Both the position numbers and the translations under genes were made by a program. A stretch of 34,430 nt of DNA from Chaetoceros tenuissimus. Lineage: Eukaryota > Bacillariophyta > Thalassiosirophyceae > Chaetocerotales > Chaetocerotaceae. Where the stretch lies: the NCBI GenBank assembly GCA_021927905.1, contig BLLK01000012.1, positions 1-34,430 of the forward strand. Reading direction: 5' to 3'. Positions 1 to 8,459 of this stretch are shown in pieces. How positions within the stretch are numbered: the stretch's first letter is position 1; the number at the start of each line of letters is the position of its first letter. The notes beneath the pieces were generated by a model. That model was not told the DNA's origin. It did not search any database and saw only the letters and a list, made by a program, of their open reading frames with translations.

Positions 1-177
1 GTTCACGTAGGACGTAGAACCAACTTGCCACGAACGCTGGAGTCCTAAGAACTTATCTACGTATGGACGAGGTAGCTGACTTTGCTAGATGAGGAAATAC
101 CACGTATTTCAGTAGAAGGTTCACAAAATAGGTTACACAACTTGTTGTATTGGATTTTCATTATCACTTTTCGAAAT

Positions 178-201
178 CTACTGGTCGCCACAAGACCGCC
201 G
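178..201 (+). repeat. Left terminal inverted repeat
   Basis: A perfect 24-bp match in inverted orientation to 4147-4170. Its inner part runs into an 18-bp perfect palindrome at 192-209 (AAGACCGCC followed by GGCGGTCTT), so the left end carries two inverted copies of the GGCGGTCTT core. Such a palindrome could bind a transposase dimer. Confidence 0.88.
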
Positions 202-422
202 GCGGTCTTCCACGAATTTTTCCCGCAAATTTTGAGAACACACAATCACCACACACAAACACTCAATACATAAAGGAACACTTCCTCTCTCTTCCGTTCC
301 ATCAATCAACACACAATCACATTCAAAAAGAAAAACAAATGAAATGTTCCTAATTTGACTCTACTTAATGGGGCGATGGGCTTCACCGGTAACAAATGCT
401 ACAGCGCTAGTAATTTTAAAAG
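202..422. other. Left subterminal region of the transposon
   Basis: About 220 bp between the left TIR and the transposase stop codon. It contains a CA-rich tract (about 236-335: repeated CACACAA, CAATCAC and CAACACAC) that looks like a diatom 5' leader reading rightward. This ends in AAACAAATGAAATG, where the reading frame closes after a few codons. It resembles the CA-rich leader in front of the transposase at the other end, so it may be subterminal repeat DNA or the leader of a second, lost gene. Confidence 0.4.
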
Positions 423-3400
423 CTAGTTGCTATTGTGACTACCGACTGCTGCTTCGAAGCCTCCTGACTGCGATTTATTATCAATCACGCTAATACACAA
501 CTCATATGCAAGTTCAAACAAGTAAGCTACAAGCATCAGCTGTGTTTCCTTTTTTGTGATTTCCCTTTCTCTTTTCTTACAATACTCATCAATCCAGTCT
601 TTGATGTCATGACTCCATTGGAAGAGACCGTCGTTCATGTCTATGATATCTCTAACAAATTCCGGATCAAAACTCAGACCACAATATTGATTCAAGTCTT
701 GAAAAGTTCCTTCTCTACAATCAGAAACTACATCTTTATCAGCATATGCCATGTAAAATGGACTTTGTAAGTCACGTGATGCCTTAGCATGCTCTTTATC
801 TCTCGACCCGAACGTTGTCTTTCCATTTCCCCCAGCCTTTCCACTACGAACCCATTTCCCCGACTCACGGTCATAATACAAATAGCATCCATGTAGATTC
901 ATGTAGCTATCATCTCTGGCATTACAAAATATAGATGTGGTGGAAGTGCATGGATTACCAAGAACAGTTGTACTTCTTGTCACGAACTGGTTTCTCAAAT
1001 CTTTTTTCGTGTGAGAAGCCAACGTAATAGCAGCACATATTCTCGGTAAGTTTCGTTCTGCCCATACAAAGCACGCATGTTCACGCTTTTTCTCCATGCT
1101 ATGGGTTATGAAATGCATATCAAATCTTGTCTGTAATATGGTTAACAGTACATCCGCATCCTTCTTTATACTGTCAGCCACTTCTTCTTCCACTTCAATT
1201 CTTCTGACACCTTTTATATTTTCAAAGAACTTTTTCCGCCAACTTAAGTCGTTCAGATATTCAGATGGCATCTTTTGATGAAGACTGATGGGAACTGCAT
1301 CTCCATCTATATTTGCATCGGTTAAATCTACAGTGTCACTATCGCTATCACTTTCGCTGTCATCGGGTTGAATATCAAGTGTTGGAACGTACAGAATTTG
1401 AGGCTTCTTCAGCAATTGTTTTACATATGCTACAACTTCACTCTTTTTAGTTGGCAATCTCTTAATTTTGGAAATATCATCAAAAGAATAATCACGAACA
1501 ACTCCAAACGATAGTAAAATATCCTTAGTCAAAACATCAAGAACAATGTTTAGCACAGTGTCTGATATATCGTCCGTCTCAGCAAAGTTTATCAAAACAA
1601 TGTTTGAATCTGAATTTGCTTTGCATAATGCCTTCCAATGCTTCTTCAAGGAATTAGTATCATTTGCTTGAATGGATGCCGCAGTTTTTTCGTTAGTTCG
1701 TAGATCCATGATTATCCGTGAAATGTACTGTGCTGCAACTTCATTCTTTTCAACGTACTGTCTTGCTTTGGTTCTGAGCTGCATATTCTTTCGATCAACT
1801 TTTTCTTGTATCGCCTCTTTAATTCTCAAACGCTGTTGTATTTGCCAAGAATGATTGAGCGTTTTTGCACGCTGTCTAGACTCTGACTCCGTATCACGAT
1901 TCACTCTTCGATTTTCGTCGTCATAAATATCCACTGGAAAACCCAACTCATCAAATTTCGCTTCTGACACAAAACCCTTCTCTTGCCATTCGTCCTGTAG
2001 TTCCACAAATGATTCATCAATCAATTCCACCATTTCTTTTGGAACTTCTCTTCCACACGTAGCTAAAAGTGCATTCAAATCAGGCCACTTGTTCTCCTTG
2101 TTGTCAATAAAACCAACTTTGACCATTCCTTCAATAAGCGATTCCCTTTTCGCTGATTGCCCAAAGGCCTCGCTGAAACATATAAGAAATTCTACGACAT
2201 CATTCTTCATTCCCAATAAGTCAAGGCCATAATTTTCTTCCGCTAGTTCAAGCACGCTTTTGAAGGTCTTTACCTTCATCTCATTCTCTTTCATGTTGAA
2301 TTGTTGAGTAAACTTTGTTTGTACTAGTTTTCTCTGTGATCTGAATGTATCTGTTACATCACAAGGCTGTTCTACTGAAGAACGTGCTGGGTTATGTTTA
2401 TTTGCTGTGATCTTCAATCTATTATACAACCGTGTCATTTCATCCGTTGTTGTATTCATTAATTGAGGTATCCCACCATCCATGTATGACACTGCAGTAA
2501 ATTCATTTGGAATATTTCTATCACATTTCATTCCCAATTTTTGGCGAAGCATTTTAACATGTGGTATCAAAACCGTACGATGATAAATATCATAAATCTT
2601 CGACTCTTCCGTGCCCTGACGAACACATACAAGATAACCTTCGTTTTCATTCCGTACATCCTGTGAGCTGCCAATACACAATCCGGGAAATTGAAGAAGT
2701 ACAATTCCATCGGGGCATTTTTCGCTTGGTAACTGTCTTTCATTTAGATGAAGCAGCTGTAGAAAAATTGGCGCTGAATGGCCTGTTCCATTCATAGTCT
2801 GTGTATAGCGCATTGTCAACCCAGTCTTAAACCCTCCGCCAGTATTTTTCCTGTCGGATGTGAAGTAAGAGCTATTTTTCTTCTGTGATGCAGATCTATT
2901 CTGAACCGAAATATTCCAGGTATTGCTGTCATTATTATTGAGTGATTTTGACGCAAAAATTGCTGAATCGTCCGTCGAGAAAAGAAGCTGTGGTTTGACA
3001 ACTTGAAGTGCAGCATCATCATGATATTTGCTGACTAAGTTATAAAGTAATTTAGCACCATCAGACGCAGATTCAATAGAGCCATCTCCAATACCATTCT
3101 CACAAATGATGAAATGAGTGCCTGCAACCACATGAATAAGAGCAGGCAAAGGTCTAATAGATATCTCTGCTGATTGTCTAGATTCTGTTTTCAAACGGAC
3201 TTTGACTCGACCCTCGAAAATCTGCTTCAGTGCATTGATAAGACGCAGAATGGTAGATCTAGAAACTGTCCTGCTAGAAGTTGCTACTTCTTGTACACTT
3301 TTGGCTATGTCATCTGGCGATACTGTGATCCCATCGCCGTTGGTAGCTCCTTTCTTCTCTACCACATCAGTTACTACATCCTTCAGATAGGCTACCCGGG

Positions 3401-4040
3401 TCTTACCCTTTCCAAATAATCTTGGTAATTGCAAACCTTTTCGAAAGTTGTGGAAATGTTCTCTAATTGTACGTTCTTTGATATGAACAAAATTCTCTCT
3501 GATCATTCTCGCTTTGACACGAACACGAAAAGGAGTCGGAATGATGTCAAGTGCCTTGCACATTGAGGTAGGATTCCTATACGCTGTTCCATTGGTAGGC
3601 TTTTGAAAATCCGGAGTTACAACTACCTGACTCTCTTTCTTGTTTCTCTTTTTCTCTTGTGGTCTCTTGTGTTTTGCTTTTGACTGCTTTGGAGCAGGAG
3701 ATGAAAAATCAAGTGATTGTACTGCAAACGTTCCATCCTCTTGCAGTTCACCAAACTCGTCTTTAAAGATATTATGAGAATGTTTCAAATCTCCAAGACC
3801 AGATACTTTAGACAATTCTTCCTGAGCTGATGTGAGTTTTTCTGTTGCTACTATATAGTGCTTCTTTGCGTCACGTTGAAGAGATTGTTTTGTCTTCATG
3901 CTGATCTTTCTTTTCTTCGTGTCAGCTAGTTGACAAGTGATGCCATAAAGTGCTTCTACATCCCTCTTCGCTGACTCAGCTCTACTATATACATTTCTGG
4001 TGAGTATGTATTTTTGACTGTGATTTTGGATATTAGGCAT
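423..4040 (-). CDS. DDE-type transposase, 1205 aa, with long C-terminal extension
   Basis: This single open frame fills the transposon. Residues 1-150 are basic and rich in Lys/Gln. Residues 155-290 are charged and helical and may hold the DNA-binding region. A DDE-like core is suggested by FSTDDSAIF (D357/D358), AVSYMDGGIPQL (D521) and SSVEQPCDVTDTF (E557, D561); the last resembles the QPLDV motif of pogo/jerky DDE_1 transposases. After about residue 600 come a charged helical region (700-800), an acidic Ser/Asp patch ending in VDLT (893-907), and a C-terminal region (about 930-1205) with conserved-looking Trp, Gly and Cys residues that I do not recognise. DDE_1 transposases are usually 400-600 residues, so this is about twice the usual size. 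The start lies about 130 bp inside the right TIR. A transposase role is inferred from these motifs plus the flanking TIRs; the exact family is not known to me. Confidence 0.78.
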   Translation of the reverse strand: MPNIQNHSQKYILTRNVYSRAESAKRDVEALYGITCQLADTKKRKISMKTKQSLQRDAKKHYIVATEKLTSAQEELSKVSGLGDLKHSHNIFKDEFGELQEDGTFAVQSLDFSSPAPKQSKAKHKRPQEKKRNKKESQVVVTPDFQKPTNGTAYRNPTSMCKALDIIPTPFRVRVKARMIRENFVHIKERTIREHFHNFRKGLQLPRLFGKGKTRVAYLKDVVTDVVEKKGATNGDGITVSPDDIAKSVQEVATSSRTVSRSTILRLINALKQIFEGRVKVRLKTESRQSAEISIRPLPALIHVVAGTHFIICENGIGDGSIESASDGAKLLYNLVSKYHDDAALQVVKPQLLFSTDDSAIFASKSLNNNDSNTWNISVQNRSASQKKNSSYFTSDRKNTGGGFKTGLTMRYTQTMNGTGHSAPIFLQLLHLNERQLPSEKCPDGIVLLQFPGLCIGSSQDVRNENEGYLVCVRQGTEESKIYDIYHRTVLIPHVKMLRQKLGMKCDRNIPNEFTAVSYMDGGIPQLMNTTTDEMTRLYNRLKITANKHNPARSSVEQPCDVTDTFRSQRKLVQTKFTQQFNMKENEMKVKTFKSVLELAEENYGLDLLGMKNDVVEFLICFSEAFGQSAKRESLIEGMVKVGFIDNKENKWPDLNALLATCGREVPKEMVELIDESFVELQDEWQEKGFVSEAKFDELGFPVDIYDDENRRVNRDTESESRQRAKTLNHSWQIQQRLRIKEAIQEKVDRKNMQLRTKARQYVEKNEVAAQYISRIIMDLRTNEKTAASIQANDTNSLKKHWKALCKANSDSNIVLINFAETDDISDTVLNIVLDVLTKDILLSFGVVRDYSFDDISKIKRLPTKKSEVVAYVKQLLKKPQILYVPTLDIQPDDSESDSDSDTVDLTDANIDGDAVPISLHQKMPSEYLNDLSWRKKFFENIKGVRRIEVEEEVADSIKKDADVLLTILQTRFDMHFITHSMEKKREHACFVWAERNLPRICAAITLASHTKKDLRNQFVTRSTTVLGNPCTSTTSIFCNARDDSYMNLHGCYLYYDRESGKWVRSGKAGGNGKTTFGSRDKEHAKASRDLQSPFYMAYADKDVVSDCREGTFQDLNQYCGLSFDPEFVRDIIDMNDGLFQWSHDIKDWIDEYCKKREREITKKETQLMLVAYLFELAYELCISVIDNKSQSGGFEAAVGSHNSN

Positions 4041-4146
4041 GGTTATTCATGTTGTAGTTGTTGTGTCGATGGTGATGATAATGTGTGGTTTGTGTCAAAA
4101 ATGAGGAGAGAAATTTGAGGTGCGCGAGCGGCGGTCTTGTGAAGCG

Positions 4147-4170
4147 CGGCGGTCTTGTGGCGACCAGTAG
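4147..4170 (-). repeat. Right terminal inverted repeat
   Basis: The exact reverse complement of 178-201. A 14-bp core, GCGGCGGTCTTGTG, occurs twice here in direct orientation (4128-4141 and 4146-4159). The right end therefore has tandem core copies where the left end has inverted ones. Confidence 0.88.
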
Positions 4171-4374
4171 AAATCCATTTGAGTTTTATCAGCATGAAAA
4201 CCTACTTCCTAGCACGGTCTCCTCCTGGTTTGGTGTTTGAAATCTCAACATGTAAATAATAAAAGCTCGTTTTAATTAAAAAAAGTTTTGTATTATCACT
4301 GGTGTGCTTCGCACTTACTCAAAATGCAAAAAAGGTGAGAAGGAATCGCACATTTTTTGTATTTGTTGGGCTAT

Positions 4375-4417
4375 GCCACGCATACACATTTCGGCAAGCG
4401 AAAGTGTAATGCGTGGC
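4375..4417. repeat. Imperfect inverted repeat / hairpin
   Basis: The arms GCCACGCAT (4375-4383) and ATGCGTGGC (4409-4417) are perfectly complementary. The inner arms ACACATTT and AAAGTGT extend the stem with one bulge, leaving a loop of about 10 nt. It does not follow a recognised gene, so a terminator role is unsupported. It could be a small foldback repeat. Confidence 0.55.
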
Positions 4418-5604
4418 TGATTCTTTTCAATAAAATAATTTTGCAAAAGTTGAGTGAATGAGCGATTCAAGTGATATGAATATATGAAGAAGAATCCAAT
4501 CTAACAACGTACGTAGTCCTACTTAGACTAAAATCAATAGCCAATACAAATGCCTCTATCCATGATGACATAATGAACAATTTTCTCTTCAACCATTAAA
4601 AATTTTCCCTTGTTGAGAGATAGTAAATGCAATTTGAAATGACTGTACTGAATTTGTCTTTTTCAGTTTTCAGTGCTACTTTTCAGAGAAACTTTTTCAT
4701 CATCAAATTGAATCTGGGTCAGTTCCTATTTTCAAAGAAACATAGCATTATTCAAGGATCTCAAGGTAGAGTCGAGTTGACTGTTTTGAACAGCAGATTG
4801 GTGCTTTTTTGCGCTAATTATTTGCAATCAACATTTGAAAAGAGAACGGCGTGAAAAGGAAGACGTACAGCTTGTGATGGCCGTGATTGTGTGCTCCGAA
4901 ATATTTTAGTAAAAATCGTTTTCTTTTCAACAAAATGAAAGAAATATTCATTTTGGCTGCGCACATGGATTGAATGTATTTAGGAGATAGATCGCTAGAT
5001 CTAATCAATATACATGAAGGTGTTGATTGTTATATTCAATTGGAGATACCATCCATTACTTTTTTCGTGGTCTTTGTTTTTGTTGTACAAGCTGGTGTGA
5101 GTCTGATCTCAAAAGAACTGACAATTGTGAGTAGGAGTAGGTTAGCAAGTTTGGCCATCATGCATTGATCTAGTGTGGTACTCGCTCCTCTTACATGCTC
5201 AATCTTGTCTCTTAGTTCTCGACATTGTAAAATAAAGGTGTTGATATGTTTTATGTAATACCGTTTCTGATAAGTTATGGTATGGTTTGGTTAGTTATTG
5301 TGTTCTATTAGTTGTTGGTTTTGTACATATTCATAATAAGAAAGGTACCTATTGTATCTGTAATGTGTTGCTGCAGTTTCATGAAGTTGCTGTTATGTTT
5401 GTTCCTGTTTGTTCGTTGACCGATAAAAAACGGAAAAGTAGAAAGTATGGTAGATAAAACAGCTATGGTGATGTTTGGCTAGTAATTATTTAATAGTTGA
5501 TTAGCTGATTGACAGGTGTCATGTAATAACGGTGGGTTTTGGTTCGGAAATTCAAATCGTACAGACCCCGAAATTTGGGCAAAAATTCCATGCTTGTTGC
5601 TCGC

Positions 5605-5690
5605 AAGAAAAGGGAAGAGGAGAGGGAAAGGAAAAGAGAAAAAGCGTCGCAGACGAAAGAGGAAAAAGGAAAAAAGAAAGGAGAATTTTC
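5605..5690 (+). repeat. Polypurine tract
   Basis: About 85 nt almost wholly of A and G on the plus strand, interrupted by a short GCGTCGCAGAC stretch. It gives Lys/Arg/Glu-rich spurious translations in two frames. No coding function is supported; such tracts can form triplex or otherwise unusual DNA. Confidence 0.55.
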
Positions 5691-5921
5691 ATTTGTCATT
5701 GTTCGATGAAGCTATCTCTTGGATCGATAGATGAACGACCAGCCAAATGAAAATCATTAAAGATACGTAAGGTAAACTTTTAACTTTATGAAGTATTTTC
5801 ATTCAAGAGAGCAATACACCTCGTCCTATTATTTGTCGCTTTGCAATTAAGATAAAAACAGTTCGGATTTGCAAAGCTTCTGATATGAGCCCTTCTTTTC
5901 AATTTTTCAAAATGTTATGCC

Positions 5922-6649
5922 TTATTCTTCCAATAACTTGCACCTTCTTGAGTATTTTTTTGTACAGGTATCCCCATGCTTTTGTACACATCCTGCAGTG
6001 TCGCAAGTCTTCTGTTTCTTCCTTTGTATTTGCTGCGTAGTACCAAGTTCTGTGATATTAGCAGTTGTACTTCTACGAGGATTCGGTAAATCCCTTGCAC
6101 GCACAGGGTTTCTATATTCATCATTAAAAGGTAAATTCTGCTGAAGGTTGGGAGCATACTCGACATCCAACATCCGATAATAGGGCTCTTGCCTCTTCAT
6201 TATTCATGGCGTCTTCCGTGCTCCTGAGCTTCTTGTAGTTCTTATATTTTCGGATAAGATGCACTACCTGCTTCTTGAAAATTCCAATACAGCCTTGAGT
6301 CTTTCATATAGCATAACTGGTTCTGGAATTCTTCTCCGAACACGTTGTGCTACAAATTTGAAGTTAAACGCTAGCACACTGTTTATTTGATGTTACACGT
6401 AATGCTGCTTTCACCTGACGGAGATCTTCTGGATTGAGCACGAAGATAGCAGCGAATCGCATGAAAAAAAGATGGTTTAAAATCATGATGCTTGGGAACC
6501 TTTATTCGATCCATGACATGAAACGCATCTCCTAATACTCGAGGAGGAGTCAGGGCTACTTCTTCGACTTGATGAGTATTTTGCTGTTGAACAGCTCCAT
6601 CGTTGCTATCAGTCAACCGTTGAGGAGCGAAATAGTTTCGTATATTCAT
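5922..6649 (-). pseudogene. Frameshifted relic of a probable mobile-element protein
   Basis: Protein-like sequence runs continuously on the minus strand but hops between frames. It starts with an ATG (MNIRNYFAPQ, 6649) and continues to HDFKPSFF. At a 7-base homopolymer near 6466 it shifts to FAAIFVLNPEDLRQVKAAL, near 6375 to VLAFNFKFVAQRVRRRIPEP, and near 6285 to FKKQVVHLIRKYKNYKKLR. The last part (about 6200-5922) ends in a Cys/His-rich tail (CDTAGC, QKHGDTC, RRC) that could be a zinc knuckle. At least three frameshifts make it non-functional, and the middle of the ancestral protein is probably deleted. The layout, with a basic body and terminal zinc-knuckle-like tail, suggests a transposon-encoded protein, but I cannot name the family. 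Introns cannot explain the shifts because no GT-AG pairs sit at these points. Confidence 0.55.
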
Positions 6650-7383
6650 TATCAGTGTTTGTACGTTTGTAGAGAGGGATTACATTCAATTGAAATATAT
6701 GTGCATGAATGAATGTATGAAATAAATGTATCGCGGCGAGTACAATAATGAGAGGTAGTACTACGTACGTACTTGCTGGTGTGTTAGGTCAAGGGTTATA
6801 GGTGTTTTATTTTTTACGGAGAATCCAAAATTCTATTAGAGTCAACATTAGAGTCAAAATAACGCGTGGAGCTCCTAACTGTGGTTGACTCTAAAGGGAC
6901 TTCTGGACTCTAATGTCAATTTTGAGTAAAAATGGGTCGAACCGGCCTCTAAGTGCCCCGCGTAAAATCTATTAGAGTCAAGGCAACAAATATGGCGCCC
7001 TCGCCGAAATTTGCAAGTTATGTAGTTTTTTGATTTTAGATGCGCGATCAGGACCCTCCCCCATCGCGCGGGGGTGTAATGATGGCGGTAGTGCTGAGGC
7101 GCAGGCCGTGAAACGAGAAAAATTATTTTTGCAAAAATGATGAATCATAATTATGTCTTCTAGAGCTAGCAGAAGAATAGAATACAATTGCATACATTTA
7201 TAAATTACATAATATGAATATATTTGAGCGTAAGTTTTTATTAAATTATTTTGTACATTATAAAATCTTGACATTGAACTTATCCATTTTTTCTCTAAGA
7301 TTCAGTTCAACCTCTCTTGATCATTCTTACACACTTTGATTTTAATTCCGAAGAATATCTCCAAGTGTTAATTCCAAAAACAT
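6650..7383. other. Intergenic region with TTAGAGTCAA motif cluster and GC-rich hairpin
   Basis: There is no convincing gene. Two features stand out: several copies of TTAGAGTCAA in both orientations between 6835 and 6981, and a GC-rich patch around 7038-7110 in otherwise AT-rich DNA. In that patch GCGCGAT (7042-7048) and ATCGCGC (7063-7069) form a 7-bp stem. The section closest to 7384 is the presumed 3' flank of the repeat-protein gene. Confidence 0.5.
6835..6981. repeat. Cluster of TTAGAGTCAA motifs
   Basis: Exact copies occur at 6836-6845, 6848-6857 and 6972-6981 (plus) and 6885-6894 (minus), with a near copy at 6906-6914 (minus). The outermost plus copies share a longer flank, TCTATTAGAGTCAA (6832-6845 and 6968-6981), so the block of about 136 bp is bounded by 14-bp direct repeats. 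The core GAGTCA is the half-site bound by bZIP (GCN4/AP-1-like) factors. A regulatory or small repeat-element role is inference. Confidence 0.5.
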
Positions 7384-8294
7384 CTAGATACTAAGATAAT
7401 ATGAACACTCGTCTGCACAAGGGTCTCCTCTACATGCCAGACCATTCCAATCGTTAAGAGTTGATTCAACTTTAGCGGTAGTACTAAAGTCTGGTGTTAT
7501 GCCTGGAGCTTCAATAGCGCATTCATCAATCATGCATTGTCTACATGCATCGCAAACTGTACTACCTATATCCAAAGCCATATCATTTGATCTACAAACC
7601 TTAAATCCAAGAATTCCTGAATCTGAACAATCATTACCTCTTTTTGGAAAACAAATACAGCCCCCATTCACTTCGGCAGTCAAGCAAGATTGATTTGAAT
7701 TACCAATTTGCTCATTTCCCTGACAGACATTACTAGCTCCAGATCCACTTAGAGAAGGAACTCCACCAAAAGAATCTGTCGAACACTCTTTGTTAACAGA
7801 ATTATTGGAATCAACACAATTATTCTGACTATTTGGCTCGCAACATGGATCTCCAGAAAAATCATAAAAACCGCAATTGCTAAAAAGAATTAGAAACATG
7901 AAATTGAAACCAAGATTGTTCTAAAAAACACTTACCATTGCACACAAGAAAATTGACCAAAAGTAGTTGAATTAGTATCAATGTCTTCTTGGCAATCAGA
8001 AGTAGGTGAACAACCATCACAAGGATTAGTGGACCCACATTTGCCAGGTGGAACTCCGTCGCATAAAGGATTGGGATCATCAGGAGGATTAAAAACAGGA
8101 AAACAATCTTCAACATACAAAGGGTCATTAGGATCAGTAATTGAAATATCACAATAATTCTCGAAACTAGGATTTGAAGATGGCATTGATGACTCTGATG
8201 GTACGTCTGACAAAATATCTGATGGCATCAATGACATTGATGGGACAGATGACGGAATATCTGATGGCATCACTTGGTTGATCTGAAGGGACAT
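7384..8294 (-). CDS. Cys-rich 3' exons of the Pro/Ser-repeat protein
   Basis: Two coding parts joined by a GT-AG intron (7880-7935). The first (8294 to 7936) starts within the last repeats and carries CDISITDPNDPLYVEDC-like sequence and a Cys/Asp/Pro-rich stretch. The second (7879 to 7384) carries the rest of the Cys-rich region and ends in CADECSYYLSI. Even cysteine spacing suggests a disulphide-bonded extracellular module. It is out of frame with the repeats upstream because of the 14-bp deletion near 8271. I do not recognise the domain. Position 8294 is the first in-frame ATG in this frame, not a proven start. Confidence 0.65.
7880..7935 (-). other. Intron, 56 bp
   Basis: Donor CAATG|GTAAGTG and acceptor TTCTTTTTAG|CAATTGCGG, read on the minus strand. 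Splicing removes the stop (TAA) that would otherwise follow SCVQW and gives in-frame SCVQCNCGFYD. Confidence 0.8.
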
Positions 8295-8459
8295 CTGACG
8301 GAATATCTGATGGCATCGATGACGGAACAGAACTTGGTTGATCAGATGGTACGTCTGACGGAATATCTGATGGCATCGATGACGGAAGCTTGCTGGGTTG
8401 ATCGGATGGAATATCTGACGGAATATCTGACGGAATATCTGATGGTACAGATGACGGAA

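Larger units (their letters stand above)
178..4170 (-). mobile_element. DNA transposon with 24-bp terminal inverted repeats
   Basis: A 24-bp sequence starting CTACTGGTCGCC at 178-201 recurs as its exact reverse complement at 4147-4170, enclosing a single long minus-strand gene. Two boundary readings are possible. The element may run 178-4170 with a 4-bp AAAT duplication (174-177 and 4171-4174). Alternatively it may run 181-4167 with TA duplications (179-180 and 4168-4169), as in IS630/Tc1/mariner-type elements. The encoded protein has pogo/DDE_1-like catalytic motifs, which favours the TA reading. Because the TIRs are identical and the reading frame is open throughout, the insertion looks recent and possibly still active. 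The superfamily assignment is inference. Confidence 0.82.
4171..5921. other. Intergenic region without a convincing gene
   Basis: About 1.75 kb of AT-rich sequence. Open frames here are short, start in low-complexity DNA and have no protein-like composition. Two structures stand out: an imperfect hairpin at 4375-4417 and a purine-rich tract at about 5605-5690. I see no RNA gene. Confidence 0.5.

Noticed and set aside
1-177. Possible gene end left of the transposon
   Set aside because: Only short frames with no recognisable sequence; nothing supports a feature.
5490-5750. Basic Lys/Arg/Glu-rich frames on the plus strand and Ser/Phe-rich frame on the minus strand
   Set aside because: All are translations of the polypurine tract with no coding signature.
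6978-7274. 98-codon minus-strand frame
   Set aside because: Spans the GC-rich patch and AT-rich flank with random-looking composition and no leader.
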